A stretch of DNA of 64,000 nucleotides from Meconema thalassinum (GCA_946902985.2 OX336389.2:150463099-150527098); one strand, 5' to 3'; shown: positions 1 to 10,944, counted from the first letter of the stretch. Translations and numbers: made by a program. The notes: generated from the sequence alone by a model not told the origin.

Positions 1-13
1 TTGATTGATTGAC

Positions 14-44
<31 letters not shown>
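1..44 (+). repeat. TTGA tetranucleotide tract at the left end of element A
   Basis: A (TTGA)n run with one interruption (GACTGA). Its inverted counterpart lies at the right end of element A. It could be part of the terminal repeat or flanking simple sequence; the window edge prevents a decision. Confidence 0.85.
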
Positions 45-185
45 GTGATGGGTTCATTTGTTTGTTTTAGGTGTCGTCATGTGCCATTAACGTAATGAAC
101 AGACAGTGAACAAGCATGCATTATGCTTTAAAGTACTCTGTGCAACGTTAATAACTTACAATAAGAAAAAGTTTTATTATAACAC

Positions 186-362
186 ATGGCGTTAGTACCA
201 AATACAACAAGTGAGCAAGTTGGTTTACCACGTGCGTTAAATTTAAAATCAGAACATGATCGATGGTTAACATTTGAATCCTGGCCTGTAGGCTTTTTGT
301 CGACACATGAACTTGCAAAAGCCGTTTTTTTTACTTGAACCGAGAAGATGTGGTGCGCTGTG
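186..362 (+). pseudogene. IAP gene, 5' part (left arm of element A), cut by insertion of element B
   Basis: An ATG at 186 opens a frame ending in the first half of a BIR domain, with the conserved Arg, Phe and Trp-Pro positions. At 362 the coding sequence is cut by element B and resumes at 17852 after the duplicated GCTGTG. The last ~30 bases are already out of frame: a run of eight T (325-332) puts a TGA soon after, and the same eight-base run occurs in the right-arm copy. IAP proteins bind and inhibit caspases through BIR domains and ubiquitinate partners through RING. This copy is certainly non-functional because a 17.5-kb insertion splits it. Confidence 0.8.
357..362. other. Target-site duplication of element B, left copy (GCTGTG)
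   Basis: GCTGTG directly precedes the B terminus and is repeated at 17852-17857. The uninterrupted right arm of element A (near 24690, minus strand) has GCTGTG once at this point, which proves a 6-bp target duplication. Confidence 0.93.
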
Positions 363-1290
363 AGTAGTGTGGTAGTGGGGGAGCTGTCTCACTTTTTATT
401 GAGCCACCCTCGTATCGGCCCCGAACTTGATATCTCGCTAACCAAACATGGGATTAGAACATACAGGGTGTCCTAGCACTCGTAGTGACGTCCCCTACTT
501 TCCTATAGCCTCTTAATTTAATGAAAAGACCAAAACTAAAAGGTCATTCGCGAGTAGTGGGGTAGTGTTGGTTTCCTCAAGTCGCGCTCGTGCTTGAATA
601 TGTATGCCTATGTTGGGAAAGGGTTAGGTGGTGGGGGAGGAGTAGGGTCGAGTGAGGGGTCGTTTAGATGGTATTTTTTCCGCTCTAGATGATGGTGAGG
701 TTATTTTTTAAAATGGATGGAATTGGGAAACGCCATTTGGGGTAAACATGTTGTTTTTTGACATTTTGGCGATGAATGTTTTTTATACGCATGCGCACTT
801 GAGGAGTTTTGTAAGAGGGCGGGCTTTTATAATGATGATTTATCAATGAGTGTTTTTTAATATATATTGAAATAAACCAAAAAAACTAATAGGTCATCGG
901 CTTTTTACTATCTCGCTAACCAATAATCGGATTTAAACGTATGAGGTGTCGTAGGACTCGTGGTGAACTCTCCTTTTCTATCGAAGGGGTATATCCACCC
1001 CAAAATAAAAACTACCCTTACCCGGGGGGTAAATAATATTTTTTGTATATGCGCATACGGACGGCTTTTGTCAAAAGGACCTAACTATACGTTTGTTAAT
1101 ATTTTCTGAACCCCTCATGGGATTTTGCCATAGGCAGTATCCTAACCCTGGGGGTGACACTCCGTTTTTTGAATGTAGGATTCATTTTTGTCGAAAGGGC
1201 CTAACGACACTTTTGTTCATATCTCGCGAACCAATCATGCTAGGGACTTGTATGAGGGGTCCTAGCACTTGGGGCAACATTCCCTGTTTG
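363..1290 (+). repeat. Terminal and subterminal region of element B, left
   Basis: This region has the B terminus followed by at least four diverged copies of a subterminal motif (near 431-500, 907-985, 1095-1165 and 1222-1290). Each combines TATCTCGC(T/G)AACCAA with a downstream CCTAG-(G/C)ACTCG-type block. A second terminus-like AGTAGTGGGGTAGTG lies at 553. No credible gene is seen. Iterated subterminal motifs are typical places for transposase or replication-protein binding, which is inference here. Confidence 0.7.
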
Positions 1291-2580
1291 GGGATGAAAC
1301 TACCCCCCAAAATTGAAAAATCCATATCTTGGAAACGAAGAATCCTAAAATTAGGTGTGATAGCTTAAAAAATAGGGGATGATATGGGCTATTACCTCGA
1401 TGGATCATTTCACCCCTAAAACAGTAAATAAATATGTTATGGGGGAAAAACGTGTTAAACACCTAAAAATGATAAATGAACCTAAGATCTTTTGTTTTTG
1501 ATGAAAAATAGCAGGGGGGTGAAACTACCCCCCAAAATTGAAAAATCCATATCTCGGAAACGAAGAATCCTAAAATTAGGTGTGATAGCTTAAAAAATAG
1601 GGGATGATATAGGTTTTTACCTCGATGGATCATTTCACCCCTAAAACAGTAAATAGTCATGTTATGGGGAAAAAACGTGTTAAACACCTAAAAATGATAA
1701 ATGAACCTAAGATCTTTTGTTTTTGATGAAAAATAGCAGGGGGATGAAACTACCCCCAAAATTGAAAAATCCCTATCTCGGAAACGAAGAATCCTAAAAT
1801 TAGGTGTGATAGCTTAAAAAATAGGGGATGATATGGGCTTTTACCTCGATGGATCATTTCACCCCTAAAACAGTAAATAAATATGTTATGGGGGGAAAAA
1901 CGTGTTAAACACCTAAAAATGATAAATGAACCTAAGATCTTTTGTTTTTGATGAAAAATAGCAGGGGGGTGAAACTACCCCCCAAAATTGAAAAATCCCT
2001 ATCTCGGAAACGAAGAATCCTAAAATTAGGTGTGATAGCTTAAAAAATAGGGGATGATATAGGTTTTTACCTCGATGGATCATTTCACCCCTAAAACAGT
2101 AAATAGTCATGTTATGGGAGAAAAACGTGTTAAACACCTAAAAATGATAAATGAACCTAAGATCTTTTGTTTTTCATGAAAAATAGCAGGGGGGTGAAAT
2201 TACCCCCCAAAATTGAAAAATCCCTATCTCGGAAACGAAGAAGCCTAAAATTAGGTGTGATAGCTTAAAAAATAGGGGATGATATGGGCTTTTACCTCGA
2301 TGGATCATTTCACCCCTAAAACAGTAAATAGTCATGTTATGGGGAAAAACTTGTTAAACACCTAAAAATGATAAATGAACCTAAGATCTTTTGTTTTTGA
2401 TGAAAAATAGCAGGGGGGGGGGGGGTGAAACTACCCCCCAAAATTGAAAAATCCCTATCTCGGAAACGAAGAATCCTAAAATTAGGTGTGATAGCTTAAA
2501 AAATAGGGGATGATATGGGCTTTTACCTCGATGGATCATTTCACTCCTAAAACAGTAAATAGTCATGTTATGAGGAAAAA
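1291..2580 (+). repeat. 225-bp satellite in the left arm of element B
   Basis: About 5.7 tandem units of 225 bp, with landmark CTACCCCCCAAAATTG recurring at about 1301, 1526, 1751, 1976, 2201 and 2435. The first four units alternate between two subtypes (ATAAATATGTTATG versus ATAGTCATGTTATG), suggesting amplification as 450-bp dimers. Short open frames of 61-74 codons inside are by-products of the period being divisible by three. The unit contains ATCTCGGAAACGAA, resembling the subterminal motif. Confidence 0.9.
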
Positions 2581-2702
2581 TGTGTTATACACCTAAAAGC
2601 ATAAGCATCTTTGTGAAACCATGCTTTAATGGACATGTGTATGGAGGATGATTGTTATTATTATTATTAGGTAATTATGGATTAATGTGTGTATAGATAA
2701 CT

Positions 2703-2935
2703 AACCTGTGGGGAGCGTGATGGCGCAGGTGCTTAGCTGCTCGTCTTTACCCGGACGGCTGGGGTTCAAATCCCGGTGACAGCGGGGGTTGGAATTTTCA
2801 CTCGAAAAATCACGTGGCGTCAGGAAGGGCATTCGGCCTTAAATCCCGGGCCAAAACCAAAATGAGCCTGGTTGGCTCCGGCGACTCAAACTAATTGGGA
2901 AAAGCCGAAGAAAGAAAGGTAACTCACTAGTATTA
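2703..2935 (+). mobile_element. tRNA-derived SINE (left arm of B)
   Basis: A tRNA-like head has an A-box-like TGGCGCAGG and a B box GGTTCAAATCC (about 2772), followed by a body with GTCAGGAAGGGCATTCGG and a downstream AAAGAAAG stretch. The head does not fold as a complete tRNA. The mirror copy lies at 15280-15512. Confidence 0.75.
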
Positions 2936-3304
2936 GTAAACATTGGTTGGAGGTGTTGAAGAAGTCATGATGGCCAACCCTTTGCTAAAAAGTTTTACCT
3001 GTATATCCTGTTGCAGTCTTTAGAAAAAAAATCGAACCGGGGCCTCTGTGGTGACAGTGGAGCTATATTCATGATGATTTTTAAACAAATATATGCTTGC
3101 CTACTACCGCTGTGTTGAATCTGCACAGAGACACTGGCTATGGTTTGTCTAGTGTGTGCCTTGGCGATAACAGCACAGCGACCTTGTCAGTAAGTTTCAT
3201 ATTACTCATTTGCTTGATAGCGGACGTGCTCTGTACATGACTAGATCGTTGTTAGGTTTGACAAAGGCTTAGTGAAGCTTATGGCAACCTTGAAATGAAT
3301 GTCA

Positions 3305-3390
3305 TGGTATAGTCGGGGTTGGAAGCCAAGACCTTAGGGTTGACAACCAAGTAGGTTAACCACTACACGGTGAGATGGTCAAATAATAAT
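3305..3390 (-). mobile_element. Short tRNA-derived SINE fragment
   Basis: Read on the minus strand it has a tRNA-like A box (GTGTAGTGGTTAACC) and a degenerate B box (GGCTTCCAACCCC). No body or tail is recognised. It is mirrored at about 14825-14910 on the plus strand. Confidence 0.55.
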
Positions 3391-3939
3391 GTAACAGAAC
3401 ATATAGAAACGTTTTCTATAGTTTAACGAATTGCCATACCATGAGAGGTGTAGGTAATGGAAATTGAATCCTTAGCTGATGATTATACTACTTTTCCATG
3501 CCCACGTATAAGCTATCATGGTAGAAAAAGAATGGTATGGCTTGTTTTAAACGGAGAATAATAATTGTGTTTACAGTGAAACACAAATCTGAATTTAAAA
3601 TAATTAATTTAAAATTATCTAATTTAAAATTAACTAATTTAAAATTAGTTTAGTACGCTGAAGTTAAAATGAATAATGATCACGTTACAGACAGCCAGTT
3701 TCAAAGCCATGAGAACTAAGTGAACAAAGTATAAAATTCATGAGCCAGTGAGGAATTCAACATGCTGTCCTTTGGACAAGAGAGAAGCGTTCTACAGCGA
3801 CCCTCAATGGTTTGGGTCATCGTAAAGATGAAAATTAAATCTAAGCTATATACTAGAAGAAGAAATGGAAAACAATTGGTCAAATAAAGGACAGAAGGAA
3901 TAAAAAACGGCCCTCAACCCTCAAGCATAAGGATTGAGG

Positions 3940-4440
3940 GAGTTGGAAGGAAGGAGAGCCATGAAAGGCAGATAAAAAGTATAATAGGAGTGGCTTTACC
4001 CCAGAGGTAATGGAGGAAAACTGGACTCAGCTCAGAAATCCCTTGGGGTCGCCATCTTCCAAACTGATCAGCCCTTGAGGGGGGTAGCCATAGGCAGAGT
4101 GCACCGCAAGTGGTGGGGCTATATACACCCTTCCTTTTTGAGGGGGCTTGAGCAAAAGACAGGAAATAACATGAAAATAAAAACAAGGCTGCCTCCTCAC
4201 ACTAGTAGGATATCAGAAAAAATAAATAAACAAGGGCCAATGAAGTTTCAAAAGGAAGAGACTCCCTAGGCCTCGGATACTCTAATCATGTTGGGCTCGG
4301 TAGAGAACAAGAGTTGAGCAAGTGTGGTCGACAGGAAATAAGACAGAGAGGAGCCTAGCACAAGTTAGTGGAAGCAATGACGGTCTCAGCTGGGACTCCG
4401 TGATCGTCAACCTACATGACACTAGATATAACGCCCAGGG
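3940..4440. repeat. Dispersed repeat R, copy 1 (left arm of B)
   Basis: A ~450-bp segment with a clearly related, diverged copy inside the Helitron at about 36120-36610. Shared blocks include GTGGTGGGGCTA, CTTGAGCA and AGGCCTCGGATAC, in the same order. Open frames of 64 and 90 codons inside overlap on opposite strands and show no protein signature. The repeat type is unknown. Confidence 0.7.
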
Positions 4441-4816
4441 GTGGAATTAAAGACCTCTATTGTTTTATATCACTGGCTTTTAAGAACGCTAACACATGGC
4501 ATGCCTTATAATGCAATACTGGTCCTAGGGTATGCAAAAATTGTATTAGAAACTCAGCTAATAATAGTGTGCTTGCCCATGATTTACCTTAAATTTTCCT
4601 AAAATTCACTACATTTTCCGCAAATTGACCAAATGACACAACATTCCAGAAAAATTCAACAAATGACTACCAGATTTATTGAAATTTCATTGATTTACCT
4701 AAGCATGGTTTAAACTATCTCAAATTCATATAAAATTAGACGAATATTGATGAAAATTCACTAAAATTTACAGAATTTAGCCAAGTGGTGTACAAACCAT
4801 GACATTTATCCAATTT

Positions 4817-5182
4817 TTATTTAAATTGACTACATGTACTCGAAAATTCCATAATATTCCCTTTACATGTATGCTTTTTGTTGTTGTTGTTGTTGTTGTT
4901 GTTTCGTTTACCACACTCCCTGTAGACAAACACCTCAACATGACTTTCTCCTAGACTAGGAGCTTCACATTCGACATGATAGCTGAGTTTCATTTCCCAT
5001 AAACTTGTCTCTGAGGTGGGTGTCAGGAAAAGGCATGCAGCTGTAAAAACCACACCCTCACGTAGACTTTCATAACCTCTTACGTTGAGGTTCCTTACAC
5101 TAACGACATTGAATGATTGAACGGTTTCCTTTTCACGATTCCTGTCTATACTTTCCTCTTTAAGGTTGCAAGATGTTTGCAA
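4817..5182 (-). CDS. Hypothetical 121-residue frame in the left arm of B
   Basis: The frame encodes 121 residues and ends in an Asn run from a GTT/AAC trinucleotide microsatellite (4877-4902), so its C-terminus is low complexity. The middle contains scattered Cys residues and a mixed hydrophobic pattern without a domain I recognise. Just upstream on the minus strand is TTGCATTTTAG followed by the frame, which looks like a splice acceptor, so it may be an internal or last exon. It is identical in the mirror arm (13033-13398), but whole-arm identity makes that no evidence of selection. Coding status is uncertain; it may be a chance frame. Confidence 0.3.
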   Translation of the reverse strand: MQTSCNLKEESIDRNREKETVQSFNVVSVRNLNVRGYESLREGVVFTAACLFLTPTSETSLWEMKLSYHVECEAPSLGESHVEVFVYRECGKRNNNNNNNNKKHTCKGNIMEFSSTCSQFK

Positions 5183-5439
5183 GATTCCTAAAATGCAATT
5201 AAATGTAATAAATACCTTAAGATGGTTTCATTTGTTTAATGATATGATGTTGATGGTGGATATATACGTTAAGACTAATTTTTGTTAGGTCTTGACTGGC
5301 CTTGCAATTAGAAATTGACAAACCAAACATGGGTTATCTACCAGGGGAACACTTTGACCACTATATTGGTTATTGACCAGTAAGTACAGTTCTAGTAATG
5401 AGACAGAAATCCAACACAAACAATGAGCGCGCAATGCGG

Positions 5440-5850
5440 TGGAGATTGGTACCACGATGTACTGTCGGTTATGTAGCTATGTGGAATGTACATCACATAT
5501 GGTTTACTTGAAGGTTTGGAGGTTTCATTAAAGATATTTCTACAATAAACCATTTTCAAATGGCCATTCGTTGGTGTGAAAATATTTATTATATGGTATT
5601 TTATGAAAACAATTATGATTTATAAAAAAATTTATATGTTTACTGTATTCTTATTTAATGTAAGCACTAGAGGCACTATCGACCAAAATACAGTACTATC
5701 TGGAATGTATATTGCATACTTGAAGGTTTGGTGATCCCATTAAAGGTATTCCTACAATAAATGATTTTTAAGTTCTCGTTTTATGGCATGATTATTTAAT
5801 ATATGCTATTTGCTAATAGGATTTGACACTGGAATTATTTTACAAGTAGT
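5440..5850 (+). repeat. Diverged direct duplication (~212-bp spacing)
   Basis: TGGAATGTA...ACTTGAAGGTTTGG followed by CATTAAAGATATTTCTACAATAAA at about 5490-5560 recurs in altered form at about 5700-5775. No gene is visible here. The mirror copy lies at about 12365-12775. Confidence 0.6.
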
Positions 5851-6151
5851 TATTTTAATGACCAACAGAGTTTAATGTTAACAAGGCACAGCTCTATTTG
5901 AAATTTTGAATAACATGTTGCATGTTATACATTATATGCAACTACTGTAAGGCTTGTGATTTATTTAATGCCTTTAACCCTATATTAAACACGCAGTTTG
6001 CAATACTGATAACTGCAATGTTACTGAAAAAAAATGAAACAAAACAAAAATCAGCATTGAAAAACCAAAAAGTGGTTGAGCATATATATAGTGGGGAAAA
6101 GAAAAGTTTTGTAAACACTAATGTTCAACAAGACTAATTAAATCAGTAACT

Positions 6152-6240
6152 GTCAGGGTGGCCGAGTGGTTAAGGCGTTTGACTTAAGATCAAATTTCCA
6201 AATATTTAAGGAAGCAAGGGTTCGAATCCCTTCCCTGACA
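6152..6240 (+). tRNA. tRNA-Leu(UAA), left arm of element B
   Basis: An 89-nt gene with a complete cloverleaf. The acceptor GTCAGGG pairs with CCCTGAC, the D arm is TGGCCGAGTGG (A box), and the anticodon stem TTTGA/TCAAA encloses loop CTTAAGA with anticodon TAA. A long type-II variable arm is closed by TTCC/GGAA, and the T arm contains GGTTCGAATCC (perfect B box). The discriminator base is A, as in leucine tRNAs, and no intron is seen. The nearest long T run is at 6305-6323. All pairings are intact, unlike the tRNA-derived SINEs in this window. It lies between a decayed AT-rich stretch and the convergent FLYWCH gene, so the mobile element carries a structurally intact tRNA gene. Confidence 0.93.
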
Positions 6241-6433
6241 TAATTATTGCTTGAACATGCAAGAAAACAAGAAATATACACAAGCTATGTTTATCAATTT
6301 AATCTTTTTTTTTTTTTTTTTTTACAAGAGATAGACACACAGAATACAGCTCTTTTGGTTTATCAGTTCTTTTAAACATAACACTTGTTGAAAATTATAT
6401 TTTAGGGGATGGGGGTGTTGCTACGTTGACCCA

Positions 6434-7267
6434 TTACACAATAATAGCAGCTTTACGAAGTTCATTTTCTATATTTAATAGCTCTTTCTCATAACCAATA
6501 TGGCCAAGCTGTTTACAGGCATGCAAGAGCTGTAGACGTTCGACTAATATATTAGGATCGTTCCATTTACTATTTTTTATGAATGGTTTCAGAATCTCGG
6601 GAAGCAGTTCATCATTATCACCATCATTATGATTATCATCCTCATTATTATAATCATTTTCATAATGATGATCATTATCATCGTTATCATTACCATGATA
6701 ATTTCCACCTGTGTCCACAGTCTGTTCAATGGTTTGAGTTGTCTTTGATAGTGTTGAAAGCTTTTTTTTAGATGTGCTAGAATGCTTTAACATTGTTATG
6801 TTATTTTTACCACTATTACCTTTCCCCACTAACTTTTTGATGGGGTATATTGTCTCTGATAGGGTTGAGGGCTTTTGAGATGTGGGGGCATGTCTGAACA
6901 TGGGTTTCACAGGAGGTGTTAAAGGTTTCTCATTAAACAACTCGCTAACAGCATGAGTGCGTTGTAGTGTATTAAACTTGAGGTTAATATTATCTTGAGC
7001 AGTACTATCTTTCTCTTGGACTTGGTTTCTTGCTTTGGTTTGGGTTTTCCTTACATTTAGACTAGCGTGATTATTAAGTTTACATTCATGATTGTTTGAA
7101 GAAAGTACGTCCAATTCTTTTGTTTTAAGCATTCCTCGACACTGTTTCGATCGTTGCTTTGAACAGCGCCAAATAACAGTTCCATTTTTATTGCTTCGTT
7201 TCACAATATATGAATATCCTTTATAGTATGCATAAGGCTTACCATACCTAGTCACTGATACTTCCAT
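6434..7267 (-). CDS. FLYWCH-type zinc-finger protein (left arm of B)
   Basis: An intact 277-codon frame from the ATG at 7267; an upstream in-frame TTG is not a likely eukaryotic start. Residues 1-70 form a FLYWCH-like finger with aromatic positions Y8, Y15, Y18 and Y20, the invariant-type W33, ligands C35 and C43, and H60 followed by C62, a C2HC variant. A Lys/Ser/Thr-rich linker with the phrase TLSKTTQT follows, then an Asn/Asp/His-rich acidic tract (about 185-215). The C-terminal helix-like domain of ~55 residues begins near the motif DPNILVERLQLL. FLYWCH fingers bind DNA or proteins and occur in transposon-derived genes. The gene starts just beside a GTGGGAGC minisatellite, and CTTGACAG immediately before TTGATATGG could be a splice acceptor. 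It is identical to the mirror copy. Confidence 0.8.
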   Translation of the reverse strand: MEVSVTRYGKPYAYYKGYSYIVKRSNKNGTVIWRCSKQRSKQCRGMLKTKELDVLSSNNHECKLNNHASLNVRKTQTKARNQVQEKDSTAQDNINLKFNTLQRTHAVSELFNEKPLTPPVKPMFRHAPTSQKPSTLSETIYPIKKLVGKGNSGKNNITMLKHSSTSKKKLSTLSKTTQTIEQTVDTGGNYHGNDNDDNDHHYENDYNNEDDNHNDGDNDELLPEILKPFIKNSKWNDPNILVERLQLLHACKQLGHIGYEKELLNIENELRKAAIIV

Positions 7268-7330
7268 ATCAACTGTCAAGCACAAACTAATCTCTAGTAA
7301 AGACAACTTGGTAATAACAACAATAGTTTA

Positions 7331-7620
7331 ATGTGGGAGCATATATACATGCAAAAAAGTGGGAGCAAAAGTGGGGGGGGGGGTAAAAAGTGGGAGCAAA
7401 TGTGGGAGAAAAAAATAACTGTGAGCAAAAAGTGGGAGCATATATGGGATCAAATGTGGGAGCAAAGCAAATATAAAAAAAAAGTGGGAGCAAATATGCT
7501 AACAAATATGTCAACAAATATACCATCAAAAGTAAATACACAAGTCAAGATAGATTAAAGTGCAAAGAAAATATGCAAGCAAATATGAGAGCAAAAATGG
7601 TGTTTTTTCTAAAACAACTA
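7331..7620 (+). repeat. GTGGGAGCAAAA minisatellite beside the FLYWCH gene (left arm of B)
   Basis: Irregular tandem units of about 12-17 bp with core AGTGGGAGCAAA begin 64 bp upstream of the FLYWCH ATG (7267) and run away from it. A G run (about 11) interrupts it. Apparent Trp/Glu-rich frames here are repeat translations. Confidence 0.88.
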
Positions 7621-7635
7621 GACATAACAAACTTA

Positions 7636-7850
7636 GTCATAACCTAACCTAACCTAACCTAACCTAACCTCACCTAACCTCACCTAACCTCACCTCACCT
7701 AACCTCACCTAACTTCACCTAACCTAACCTAACCTAACTTAACTTCACCTAATCTAACTTGACTGAACTTTACCTAACCTAACCCATCATAACTTCACCT
7801 AACCTAACTTTACCTCATCTAACTTCACCTAACCTAACTTTCAACTCACA
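7636..7850 (-). repeat. TTAGG-type array (CCTAA on the plus strand), left arm of B
   Basis: It begins with about seven perfect CCTAA units and grades into CCTCA/CTTCA variants. (TTAGG)n is the standard telomeric repeat of many insects. It is mirrored at about 10365-10575 with G-rich sequence on the plus strand. Confidence 0.85.
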
Positions 7851-7854
7851 GATC

Positions 7855-8700
7855 AAAATTAAATCCTAGGCATAGTTGAGTTGGAACCCAAGACTTCAGG
7901 GATAACACACAAGTATACTAGCCACTACACCGCAAAATGGGCAAATTATCATGCAACACAACATAAAGTAAAAGTTTCCTGTAGTGTAACTCATTGGCTG
8001 TCAACCATAGTTTGGGAATTCAAACCCAAGACCTCAGGACTTTTGTTTTGAACATTATCAGAAATATTATTCCATTTACATTTTGCTGCTGCTGCTTATA
8101 GTTATAAGAGTTGGCATTAATATGGAAAGCAAAAAAAATGTGGGAGCAAAAAGTGGGTGGAAAACGTGTAAGCAGAAGTGGGAGCAAACAAGTGTGAGCA
8201 AATATGGGAGCAGAAAGTGGGAGCAAATGTGAAAGCAAAAGTGGGAGCAAAAAGAGCGAGCAAAAGTGAGTGTACAAAGTAGGAGCAAAATGTGTGAGTA
8301 AAAAGTGGGGGCAAATGTGGTGTTTTACTAAAACAATCTCCCCTAACCTAACCTAAACTAACTTCACCCAACCTAATTTCACCTAACCTAACTTTACTTA
8401 ACCTAACCTTCCAACTCTCAGATCAAAAATTAAATTCTGGCCATAGTCGAGTTGGAACCCAAAACCTCTGGGATAACACCCAAGTATACTAGCCACTACA
8501 TCGCGAAATGGGCAAATTATCATGCAACACAACACAAAAATAAAAAGATTTCTGTAGTGTAACTCATTGGCTGACAATCATAGTTGAGAATTCAAACCCA
8601 AGACCTCAGGACTTTTGTTTTGAACATTATCAGAAATATTATTCCATTTACATTTTGCTGTTGCTTATAGTTATAAGAGTTGACATTAATATGGGAGCAA
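7855..8700. repeat. Tandem ~565-bp segmental duplication with SINE-like modules and minisatellite (left arm of B)
   Basis: Two diverged copies (about 7855-8150 and 8420-8695) each hold minus-strand tRNA-like modules (CGGTGTAGTGGCTAG and GGGTTCCAACTC) and the shared text ending near TTATAGTTATAAGAGTTG. Between them lie a GTGGGAGC-type block (8130-8320) and a short TTAGG-like array (8340-8405). No gene is seen. It is mirrored at about 9515-10355. Confidence 0.75.
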
Positions 8701-9085
8701 AAGTGAAAGCAAAAAGTGGGTGCAAGCATGGCTGGTTGTAGAGACTTTCATATCATCAAATACACATAAATTAAAATTTAGTAAAGTGACTTGGCTAATA
8801 ATAATAATAATAATAATATTAACAGTTTAAAAAAAATTCAAGGGGATTGATATTTTTCAGGGTGTAATTTCCAAAGTACTGTCAAGAATAATAATTACAT
8901 GAACAGATTCCAAGAACTCTAGAGTGCTTTTAAGGTTAATGATTGGCTAGGAGTGAGATAGAGCTAGCTAACCTAAGTTAACCTCAGCTCAGTAAACCTA
9001 ACCTTGTCACATGGCATGTTCTACAAGTATAGACTTGCTTTGAGACTGGCTATGACGTCACAGATGAATGGCGGTGGGAGGCTGG

Positions 9086-9124
9086 CAAAAAGGAAAATGT
9101 TTTTGGATAATAAAAACGTCATGT
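9086..9124. other. Central spacer of palindrome B
   Basis: The left arm ends with GGGAGGCTGG at 9085 and the right arm begins with CCAGCCTCCC at 9125. The 39-nt AT-rich spacer contains AAAAAGGAAAATG and TAATAAAA and recurs, little changed, at the centre of element A (21159-21196). Confidence 0.92.
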
Positions 9125-9894
9125 CCAGCCTCCCACCGCCATTCATCTGTGACGTCATAGCCAGTCTCAAAGCAAGTCTATACTTGTAGAACATGCCATG
9201 TGACAAGGTTAGGTTTACTGAGCTGAGGTTAACTTAGGTTAGCTAGCTCTATCTCACTCCTAGCCAATCATTAACCTTAAAAGCACTCTAGAGTTCTTGG
9301 AATCTGTTCATGTAATTATTATTCTTGACAGTACTTTGGAAATTACACCCTGAAAAATATCAATCCCCTTGAATTTTTTTTAAACTGTTAATATTATTAT
9401 TATTATTATTATTAGCCAAGTCACTTTACTAAATTTTAATTTATGTGTATTTGATGATATGAAAGTCTCTACAACCAGCCATGCTTGCACCCACTTTTTG
9501 CTTTCACTTTTGCTCCCATATTAATGTCAACTCTTATAACTATAAGCAACAGCAAAATGTAAATGGAATAATATTTCTGATAATGTTCAAAACAAAAGTC
9601 CTGAGGTCTTGGGTTTGAATTCTCAACTATGATTGTCAGCCAATGAGTTACACTACAGAAATCTTTTTATTTTTGTGTTGTGTTGCATGATAATTTGCCC
9701 ATTTCGCGATGTAGTGGCTAGTATACTTGGGTGTTATCCCAGAGGTTTTGGGTTCCAACTCGACTATGGCCAGAATTTAATTTTTGATCTGAGAGTTGGA
9801 AGGTTAGGTTAAGTAAAGTTAGGTTAGGTGAAATTAGGTTGGGTGAAGTTAGTTTAGGTTAGGTTAGGGGAGATTGTTTTAGTAAAACACCACA

Positions 9895-10095
9895 TTTGCC
9901 CCCACTTTTTACTCACACATTTTGCTCCTACTTTGTACACTCACTTTTGCTCGCTCTTTTTGCTCCCACTTTTGCTTTCACATTTGCTCCCACTTTCTGC
10001 TCCCATATTTGCTCACACTTGTTTGCTCCCACTTCTGCTTACACGTTTTCCACCCACTTTTTGCTCCCACATTTTTTTTGCTTTCCATATTAATG
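9895..10095 (-). repeat. GTGGGAGC minisatellite block, right arm of B (inner)
   Basis: Mirror of 8117-8320; the plus strand reads TTTTGCTCCCAC-type units. Frames rich in Phe, Leu, Pro, Cys and His are repeat translations. Confidence 0.85.
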
Positions 10096-10364
10096 CCAAC
10101 TCTTATAACTATAAGCAGCAGCAGCAAAATGTAAATGGAATAATATTTCTGATAATGTTCAAAACAAAAGTCCTGAGGTCTTGGGTTTGAATTCCCAAAC
10201 TATGGTTGACAGCCAATGAGTTACACTACAGGAAACTTTTACTTTATGTTGTGTTGCATGATAATTTGCCCATTTTGCGGTGTAGTGGCTAGTATACTTG
10301 TGTGTTATCCCTGAAGTCTTGGGTTCCAACTCAACTATGCCTAGGATTTAATTTTGATCTGTGA

Positions 10365-10575
10365 GTTGAAAGTTAGGTTAGGTGAAGTTAGATGAGGTAA
10401 AGTTAGGTTAGGTGAAGTTATGATGGGTTAGGTTAGGTAAAGTTCAGTCAAGTTAGATTAGGTGAAGTTAAGTTAGGTTAGGTTAGGTTAGGTGAAGTTA
10501 GGTGAGGTTAGGTGAGGTGAGGTTAGGTGAGGTTAGGTGAGGTTAGGTTAGGTTAGGTTAGGTTAGGTTATGACT
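10365..10575 (+). repeat. TTAGG-type array, right arm of B
   Basis: Mirror of 7636-7850; GGTTA/GGTGA units on the plus strand become perfect GGTTA toward 10575. Confidence 0.85.
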
Positions 10576-10594
10576 AAGTTTGTTATGTCTAGTT

Positions 10595-10880
10595 GTTTTA
10601 GAAAAAACACCATTTTTGCTCTCATATTTGCTTGCATATTTTCTTTGCACTTTAATCTATCTTGACTTGTGTATTTACTTTTGATGGTATATTTGTTGAC
10701 ATATTTGTTAGCATATTTGCTCCCACTTTTTTTTTATATTTGCTTTGCTCCCACATTTGATCCCATATATGCTCCCACTTTTTGCTCACAGTTATTTTTT
10801 TCTCCCACATTTGCTCCCACTTTTTACCCCCCCCCCCCCACTTTTGCTCCCACTTTTTTGCATGTATATATGCTCCCACA
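10595..10880 (-). repeat. GTGGGAGCAAAA minisatellite beside the FLYWCH gene (right arm of B)
   Basis: Mirror of 7331-7620. It ends 65 bp before the ATG of the right-arm FLYWCH gene. The C run here is 13 long against 11 in the mirror, one of the few arm differences. Confidence 0.88.
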
Positions 10881-10944
10881 TTAAACTATTGTTGTTATTA
10901 CCAAGTTGTCTTTACTAGAGATTAGTTTGTGCTTGACAGTTGAT

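Noticed and set aside
1262..2566. Series of similar 61-74-codon frames
   Set aside because: They recur with the 225-bp satellite period, which is divisible by three; no protein signature and no start context.
2703..3390. tRNA-like heads considered as tRNA genes
   Set aside because: A and B boxes are present but the acceptor and anticodon stems do not pair and SINE bodies follow.
5922..6137. 71-codon frame left of the tRNA gene and its mirror at 12078-12293
   Set aside because: Lys/Asn-rich, AT-driven composition with no signature; overlaps no conserved feature.
9004..9206. Two mirror-image 61-codon frames with the same first and last residues
   Set aside because: They arise because the frame crosses the palindrome centre; it is an effect of symmetry, not a gene.
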